From the NCBI GenBank assembly GCA_022925895.1, contig JAKSYS010000876.1, positions 1 to 13,027 of the forward strand: DNA of 13,027 nt, in the 5' to 3' direction. The notes beneath the pieces are model-generated. The model had not been told where the DNA came from. It saw only the letters and a list, made by a program, of their open reading frames with translations, and did not search any database. Origin of the DNA: Fragilaria crotonensis (Eukaryota; Bacillariophyta; Fragilariophyceae; Fragilariales; Fragilariaceae). Position numbers and translations under genes: made by a program. Shown piece after piece: positions 8,050 to 13,027 of the stretch (positions are counted from its first letter, which is position 1; the number at the start of each line of letters is the position of its first letter).

Positions 8050-9685
8050 ATGAGAACGTTCCTGGTCGTCTGCATGGCATGCACACTGCCTCTGGTGGTG
8101 CAAGGGTTTGCTCCCATGGCCACCCTTCCGAAGCCCCGTGTTGCCGCCGTTCGGCAGCACATGATTCCACCCGAACACATGGACGCGTTGAATGTCGCGC
8201 TCGACAGTTTTCATCATTATTCGCAGCAGCTCACATTGGCCGATGCATCGGCTGTGGCACAGGATGCTGTCGATGCTGCCAAGGATGAGGGATGGTGGCA
8301 ACAATATCTCAACATCTTCAAGGCTACCCTGATCTTTATCCACTCGACAATTGACGGACCGCTGCGATCCCAGGGAATTACGCAAACATGGGGTATCTCG
8401 ATTGCACTTTTTACCGTCAGTGAGTAATTGAATTGCAATGCAGTACTGCATTACTACGTATGCAGCTCTCGTTCGTCGATTTGGAGTTTGCTGAGATCAT
8501 TCTAGACTTGTTTGCGTGCTGCTGTTTGCGACTGGGTGCACTTCTCGACTTTTTGAGGACATGGTTCATCTCATAATAACTAACTCACATGCGTGTATGT
8601 GTATGCAACGACAATTTCAAGGTCTACGTTCGCTTTTGATTCCATTGTCAATTCAGCAAAACAAGGGAATGGAGTACCAGAAAGCCTTGAAGCCATACAT
8701 GAAGGACATTAAAGAAAAATTCAAGGATAACAAAGACGCTCAGAATCGTGCCATGGCCAAGCTTTTTGAAGATGCCAACCAGAACCCGTTGAGCGGGTGC
8801 TTCCTATCCTTGGCGCAACTACCTGTTTTGTTGGGACTGTACCGAGGAATCCGTAATTTAGCGCAGGACGGGGTCTTGAAAGAACCCTTTCTGTGGATTC
8901 CTTCCCTTGAAGGTCCTGTTTCGCCTCCCGACTTCAATGGATTGGATTGGTTGACCGCGGGGTGGGAGACGATTAATGGCATACCAACTCCACAACTCGG
9001 ATGGGAGACAACTCTTGCGTTCTTGATTATGCCCGTGGTTCTGGTGTTGGGACAGTCCATCACGATGAACGTTATGTCGCCACCGGTTGATGCGGAGAAT
9101 ATGACCCCGGAGGAGGCCAATGCCGCTGAATCTACAAAGGGTGTACTCAAGTTCCTGCCTCTCCTTATCGGATATTTTTCACTTCAAGTTCCTGCTGGGC
9201 TGACAATCTACTGGTTCACAACCAACCTTTTTACTTTGTCACAATCACTTGCCATCAAGGCATACTACAAGGCCAACCCACCTGTAATCGACCTTCCTGA
9301 ATTCTGGAGTTCTCTGGATAAAGACCTCGATTCCATGTCACCGGACGAGAAACGAGCAGCAGCTGAAGCTGGAATCAATATGGCTCCAGCATTTGCGTCT
9401 CTCATAGAAGGTAAGTAGCATAACATGAGCGATTCGTTCGCAAGGTGAACCTCGAAATATGTCGAGACTAACTATTTGTTTCTTCCTCTCTTCAAATCCA
9501 ACATTTCAGCTGCCAACTTCCACTACGTTGTGCCGAGAAATCCTCTCCGTGAAGACAGTGAGGCGTGGGCAAGGGTTCTGGCGTCTGGTGGGTCGATTCC
9601 GCCAGAAATGAAGGAATGGGTGGAGAACGATAACGCAGTTCCGTTCTACATGGAGGAACAAGAGCCTATTGCGAAATCGGCTTAG
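8050..9685 (+). CDS. ALB3: Plastid Alb3/YidC/Oxa1 membrane insertase, three exons
   Basis: Exons 8050-8419, 8622-9410 and 9510-9685 (GT-AG introns of 202 and 99 bases) join to 1335 bases, 444 residues. Residues 1-18 form a signal peptide that runs into QGFAPM, a phenylalanine at the expected cleavage point as in diatom bipartite plastid presequences. The mature part has the YidC/Oxa1 core: an amphipathic stretch WWQQYLNIFKATLIF (82-96), TM1 around 115-135 with Arg126 where the family keeps a groove Lys/Arg, a charged cytosolic-type hairpin (EYQKALKPYMKDIKEKF), NPLSGCFLSLAQLPVLLGLY, FLWIPSLEGP, and later segments including LPLLIGYFSLQVPAGLTIYW. It should insert thylakoid proteins such as light-harvesting proteins, with or without the plastid SRP. 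The tail of about 110 residues is acidic, unlike the basic cpSRP43-binding motifs of plant Alb3. The ATG at 8050 is chosen because it begins the signal peptide; the open frame reaches further upstream without a better start. Confidence 0.93.
8437..8452. repeat. Perfect 16-base palindrome in ALB3 intron 1
   Basis: AATGCAGTACTGCATT is its own reverse complement. It lies 17 bases into the first intron, which at 202 bases is the longest intron in the window. It could pair in the transcript or bind a dimeric protein; either is inference. Confidence 0.6.
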
Positions 9686-9779
9686 ATTTGAATAATCATG
9701 AACTCGGGAGTGGCAACCAGTACACTAGATATGGTCGTTATACATTATGCAATGCCTCGTTGTTTTCCGGTTGGTTGAG

Positions 9780-10613
9780 TTACCGTTTTCTTCGTCTCTC
9801 TTTTTTGCGTCGGCGGCGTCTTTTCCTATCTTTGGAACTCGACGATGAGGAATCCGATCTGTCCAATGCTGCTGCTGTGCTTTCCAATGGATCTATCTCG
9901 CTTTTCTCGAATTTCGTTCTTGCACGCCGAGCTGCCAGAGCACAGTTGCCAGGATTCCGCGTTCGGAATAGAAGTGGAGCACATTGTAGACAAAGTCGCA
10001 GCTTTACTAATTCTGACTTTGATTCCCCGTGCTCTACATATGCGAATGGGACTTCGTAATCGTGCAGACCAAGACCTGGTGGAACCCTCTCCAGCCGATC
10101 TTGTTCATCCTGCTCCGTCGATTGGGGCTCCGTTGTTGTCGAATACTCCAAAAGAAGCAATTCTTCTTCCTCTTTGGACCTTGCCTTGGCCATCTGACTT
10201 TGCTGATTCTGATACGATGGACAATGCTTATTTCCACAAGTCTCGTATCCCTTTCCTCGTTTCACCTCATCTTGTGTTCTCCACCGCAATCCGACTTGAC
10301 CGGGTCGTGTGGTCAGATCTGCCAAAACATATTCCTTGTACAAATGCGAATGGTAGTGCTGGACCATGCGATCTTGCCATGTCGATAATGATGTTGATGA
10401 TGGCAAGAAGGAGTAGTGCTTCTCAAGCTCGGCATCATCGGCTGCCGAGTGCAATGGACGGACTTGCCGGACCTCCTCCATGTCGTCACGATTGCTGCTG
10501 CGACTACTCCTGCTTCTTTTATGGCGACGTTTCTCGGCAACGGACGGCAATGACGACGATGGAGGACTCATGTTGTCCACGTTGGGTTTGTATGCATTCC
10601 GATATCCTGACAT
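9780..10613 (-). CDS. FRA10AC1: FRA10AC1 homologue, nuclear protein linked to splicing
   Basis: This continuous 277-residue frame carries the conserved FRA10AC1 core: MVQHYHSHLYKEYVLADL (83-100), GQVGLRWRTQDEV (105-117), TCGNKHC (125-131), then VPFAYVEHGE (188-197) and ELVKLRLCLQC (201-211). The four cysteines C126, C131, C208 and C211 are spaced like a zinc site. The human protein is nuclear and has been found with spliceosomal complexes; the exact role is unsettled. The N-terminus is rich in S, R and K (RRHKRSRSSRSS), and the last 20 residues are almost all Arg/Lys, a strong nuclear and RNA-binding type signal. Between the two cysteine pairs lies a low-complexity insert (about 137-180, rich in E, Q, S and T). 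The start is well supported: an in-frame TGA lies 24 bases upstream with no ATG between. It converges on ALB3 with 94 bases between stops. Confidence 0.9.
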   Translation of the reverse strand: MSGYRNAYKPNVDNMSPPSSSLPSVAEKRRHKRSRSSRSSNRDDMEEVRQVRPLHSAADDAELEKHYSFLPSSTSLSTWQDRMVQHYHSHLYKEYVLADLTTRPGQVGLRWRTQDEVKRGKGYETCGNKHCPSYQNQQSQMAKARSKEEEELLLLEYSTTTEPQSTEQDEQDRLERVPPGLGLHDYEVPFAYVEHGESKSELVKLRLCLQCAPLLFRTRNPGNCALAARRARTKFEKSEIDPLESTAAALDRSDSSSSSSKDRKRRRRRKKERRRKR

Positions 10614-11011
10614 TTGGAAAGATGTGATCGCATGTCATACAGCACCCTGTGCCGCAATTCCTGTTATGTGAATGAAGTCATGATTCATTATTTGCTCATG
10701 TAGACCTACTGTATGTATGAATATATTTTTGCACCCAGGTCATACTGTAGTATGACGTACAGTACGCGGTTTAGTTTCTTGGCTTTGTCGCCTGCCGCCT
10801 CGCACCTCGCACGCCGCCGGGGCAGACAGGCGAAAAAAGTGATGGAAAAGATCTCACAAAAACCATGTCGACGTCAAGCGTGGCGTACAAGTTCTTCGCT
10901 GTATCACATGCAACTTGAAAACATCAGCTCGTCGAGGTTGAGCGGAAGAATCACTTGTTCATCCAAACTCTGACAAACCGTTTCAAATCTCACTCATTCC
11001 TGTGTCTCATT
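10614..11011. promoter_or_regulatory. Divergent upstream region of the FRA10AC1 and methyltransferase genes
   Basis: About 400 bases with no credible gene, leading both ways. It contains a perfect inverted repeat, GTCATACtgtaGTATGAC (10739-10756), overlapping TGACGT (10753-10758) and the odd palindrome CGTACAGTACG (10756-10766). A reverse-oriented ACGTCA lies at 10871-10876. TGACGT and ACGTCA are bZIP-type cores; in Phaeodactylum tricornutum such cores act as CO2/cAMP-responsive elements. A role here is only a guess. A GC-rich patch at about 10785-10835 contains a CTCGCAC direct repeat. Confidence 0.45.
10739..10756. repeat. Perfect 7-base inverted repeat with 4-base loop
   Basis: GTCATAC and GTATGAC flank TGTA. 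It sits about 125 bases upstream of FRA10AC1 and 255 bases upstream of the methyltransferase-like gene. It may be a binding site for a dimeric regulator or a small hairpin. Confidence 0.7.
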
Positions 11012-12378
11012 ATGATGAGGAGATTTCTTGTCATCACATCTGCAGCTCTGTTCACAACACTCTCATGTGAGAGCTTTACGCCACAACAGTTGTTCATGTC
11101 TGCATCCACAACAACTACAACAACGAGAAAAATGGCAACGCGAGGCCACCGCAACAAGCAAAAATCGGGTGTCGTCAATACCTTGTCTCCTCTCTTTGCC
11201 GTGAACGTCGACAATGACAACAAGAATATCGGCCAAACTCACAAGAAACAACGGTGGTACACGTGTTGTTCCACACGAGAATTGATTCAAGCCGTTCATA
11301 TCTTTGTTGAAAAGACACATGTTGTAGCAGAATTGGGAGCACAATTGCGTGATGTATCCATATCCATTTCAAATCATTGTCATTCGGCCGTGCTGGTGGA
11401 TGTGGAACGCAAATTTCCGACAGATGACAAGCATAGGACCAGTGCCATGCGACAACGACCACTACTAGAGATTGTGATGACAATACTGATCTGAGATGCT
11501 GCAACAGCAGCAAGAACAACAATTGTTGTTGCGAGGGGGTTGTGTTTCTGAAATTCCGTCGCTCATGGATTGGCGAAAGGCCTTGTTTTTCCAGAATTTC
11601 CAAGCTGGTCCTTATGATGTCTTGGTCATTGATGTTTCAGCTATTGTTGGTAATGACTTGGAATGGACGACATTCGCATTGATTCAGGAATTCATGGGAC
11701 TCAATGAAGCTTTTGGAGGATCCTGTCACACTGTCTTGGTCAAGTCAGCAGGACTGAACAGACTCGCATCGTGTCTCGTCCATGGCCAAGTATGGATTGA
11801 TCGGGGACCTAGTAGGAGTGCAGGTCCACATATTCTGGCGACAGTTGGTGTACAAGAGTATCGACGGACCATGGAACGAGCAGTCCAGCCTGGTGACGCT
11901 GTGCTAGAAGTTGGTTGCCATTTCGGAACGACGTCAGTGTTGCTGCATGAACAAGCTAACAGCGAGATGGGAGGCTATTGTATAGGTATCGATGTTGGTT
12001 CAGGCATCATTGAGCGAGCCAAGAATCTTCACCACGGCCTCTTCTTTCACGTGGGCGACGCCTGGAAAACAGCAGAGTTACTACGGATACAGGAATCGTA
12101 CCTTGAATCGCACCCAGAATCCAATCGACGGCGGGGCTTCGACGTGGTATACGTGGATGGTGGTCTCTCGGGCGAAGACGGAGTTCTTGAAGCGATTATG
12201 CTTTCAACGCCTCGAACATGCGCTGGAACCACGATGTCTCGTCATCAAGAGCAAATGCATGCGACGGTTATCGTCGACGATGATCCCGTTCTGGCAAAGT
12301 CCAGAGCGCCGAGTACGATCGCAAACGAAAAGAAGAAAACGAAAACAACATGTATTGAGCCATGATGTTGAATGTTGA
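11012..12378 (+). pseudogene. Two-domain SAM-methyltransferase-like gene, plastid-type presequence, two frameshifts
   Basis: The frame opens at ATGATGAGG (11012). Residues 1-20 form a signal peptide that runs into SCESFTP, with F22 placed like the phenylalanine of diatom plastid presequences. After a Thr-rich linker comes a partial Rossmann-like half (HVVAELGAQLRDVS, then SAVLVDVERK). This frame stops at 11492-11494. Similarity resumes one frame over at 11496 (WRKALFF, YDVLVIDVSAIVGNDL), followed by a full class I methyltransferase core: GDAVLEVGCHFGTT (SAM motif I), YCIGIDVGSGIIERAK (motif II) and FDVVYVDGG. That frame turns into an unrelated tail, while the expected C-terminus (QRLEHALEPRCLVIKS, then KCMRRLSSTMIPF) continues in frame 1 after one surplus T in TTT at 12202-12204, ending at TGA 12376-12378. 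Allowing both shifts gives 454 residues. The substrate is unknown. It may be a decaying gene or an intact one with sequence errors; I could not place the first shift exactly because it lies in a CAG/CAA-rich stretch. Confidence 0.7.
11515..11530. repeat. 16-base palindrome inside the methyltransferase-like gene
   Basis: AACAACAATTGTTGTT is a perfect palindrome in the CAG/CAA-rich stretch just after the first reading-frame break. Slippage in this simple sequence could have created that break. Confidence 0.6.
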
Positions 12379-12460
12379 TAAAAGCATAGAGAGATTTTAA
12401 ATCAACACTAATGGAAATCAGAGGTGGATCCAGATCGAAAGTAAATGCGAACCGTAATCT

Positions 12461-12922
12461 CTAGTGAGGAACTGGGACGTGCCCATCAACATAAAAGTTT
12501 CTTGTTGCCTTGGGCATTTCCAGTTCGACCCCTTCCATTTCTTTAGTGACAGTAATCTGACAACCTAGTCGACTCGTCTCCGTCAATCCAAACGCCATGT
12601 CCAGCATATCTTCCTCATCTTCCGAGGGATCGTCAAGTTTACGATACAAGTCCATGGGCATAATGAGATGGCAGGTGGAACAAGCGCAGACACCTTCGCA
12701 CGCTCCCTCCAATTCAATATCGTTGCGATGAGCCGTTTGTAATAAGGTTTCTCCAACTATTGCCTCGACGGTCTTCTTCGTATTGTCAGGTTGCAAAAAG
12801 GTAATGTGAACTCTCGGTGCATCAGCAGTCACAGTAGGGCCTCCGTGCCATCGAATGGTTACATTTGGACCAAGATTGCGCCTCGATATCACAGGGGCTT
12901 TGCTTCTGATGATTCTCCACAT
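12461..12922 (-). CDS. FDX2: Mitochondrial adrenodoxin-type [2Fe-2S] ferredoxin
   Basis: The protein from ATG 12922 has 153 residues. An Arg-rich, acid-free N-terminus (MWRIIRSKAPVISRRNLG) looks like a mitochondrial presequence. The ferredoxin fold follows: VHITFLQPDNTKKTVEAIVGETLLQTAHRN... leading to the cluster loop CEGVCACSTC, with C75, C81, C84 and later C121 (SRLGCQI) as the four ligands. The acidic helix DPSEDEEDMLD (98-108) is the usual docking surface for ferredoxin reductase. Members of this family (Yah1 in yeast, FDX2 in man) pass electrons from NADPH via ferredoxin reductase to mitochondrial Fe-S cluster assembly. An extra cysteine, C79, sits inside the loop where animal proteins mostly have Leu; several bacterial relatives also have Cys there, so it is not alarming. 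A GTG 15 bases upstream also opens the frame but is not a likely eukaryotic start. The gene converges on the methyltransferase-like gene with 82 bases between stops. Confidence 0.93.
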   Translation of the reverse strand: MWRIIRSKAPVISRRNLGPNVTIRWHGGPTVTADAPRVHITFLQPDNTKKTVEAIVGETLLQTAHRNDIELEGACEGVCACSTCHLIMPMDLYRKLDDPSEDEEDMLDMAFGLTETSRLGCQITVTKEMEGVELEMPKATRNFYVDGHVPVPH

Positions 12923-13027
12923 TGTAGTTGTTTTCACTTGATAATATTTGAAGGCTGAATGTTAATCAACAATCACTTGCAAGGTACAATGAGAGCAAGT
13001 ACTTGTAATTCGAAGTTTTATCGACAA

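Noticed and set aside
9845-10627. 260-residue open frame on the plus strand
   Set aside because: It is the shadow of the FRA10AC1 homologue, which has a clear conserved core on the other strand.
12461-12937. Ferredoxin starting at 12937
   Set aside because: That codon is GTG; the first ATG in frame is at 12922 and begins a good mitochondrial presequence.

Overview
The window looks like nuclear DNA from a photosynthetic stramenopile, most likely a diatom. Genes are densely packed on both strands. Four genes are continuous and two are split by short GT-AG introns of 89-202 bases. A nucleus-encoded Alb3 insertase starts with a signal peptide that runs into a phenylalanine motif (QGFAP) of the diatom plastid bipartite type. 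The organism call is inference; no marker here fixes the genus.

Bases 1-5782 are repeat-rich. Bases 1-745 are a decayed 5' fragment of a transposable element. Bases 780-1655 hold a degenerate minisatellite of about 14 units. Bases 2123-5252 hold a second, nearly complete copy of the element gene. It encodes a DDE-type transposase of about 1040 residues resembling the IS630/Tc1-mariner group, broken by four frameshifts that all go the same way. After it come two near-identical direct repeats of about 120 bases, each with a short ACGC tract.

Bases 5783-12922 are gene-dense: a nucleoside/nucleotide deaminase (+), a four-exon nuclear poly(A)-binding protein of the PABPN1 type (-), a three-exon Alb3/YidC thylakoid insertase (+), a FRA10AC1 homologue (-), a two-domain SAM-methyltransferase-like protein with a plastid-type presequence and two frameshifts (+), and an adrenodoxin-type [2Fe-2S] ferredoxin for mitochondrial Fe-S assembly (-). 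They alternate strand, giving convergent pairs (deaminase/PABPN1, Alb3/FRA10AC1, methyltransferase/ferredoxin) and divergent pairs that share upstream regions (7454-8049 and 10614-11011).

The host genes do not form one pathway: two are plastid-directed, two concern nuclear RNA, one is mitochondrial and one is a deaminase. The least ordinary items are the repeat-flanked transposase and the frameshifted methyltransferase. By protein similarity at least five of the six reading-frame breaks are each explained by one surplus base, and three of those lie in T runs. That pattern needs a read-level check before either gene is called dead.
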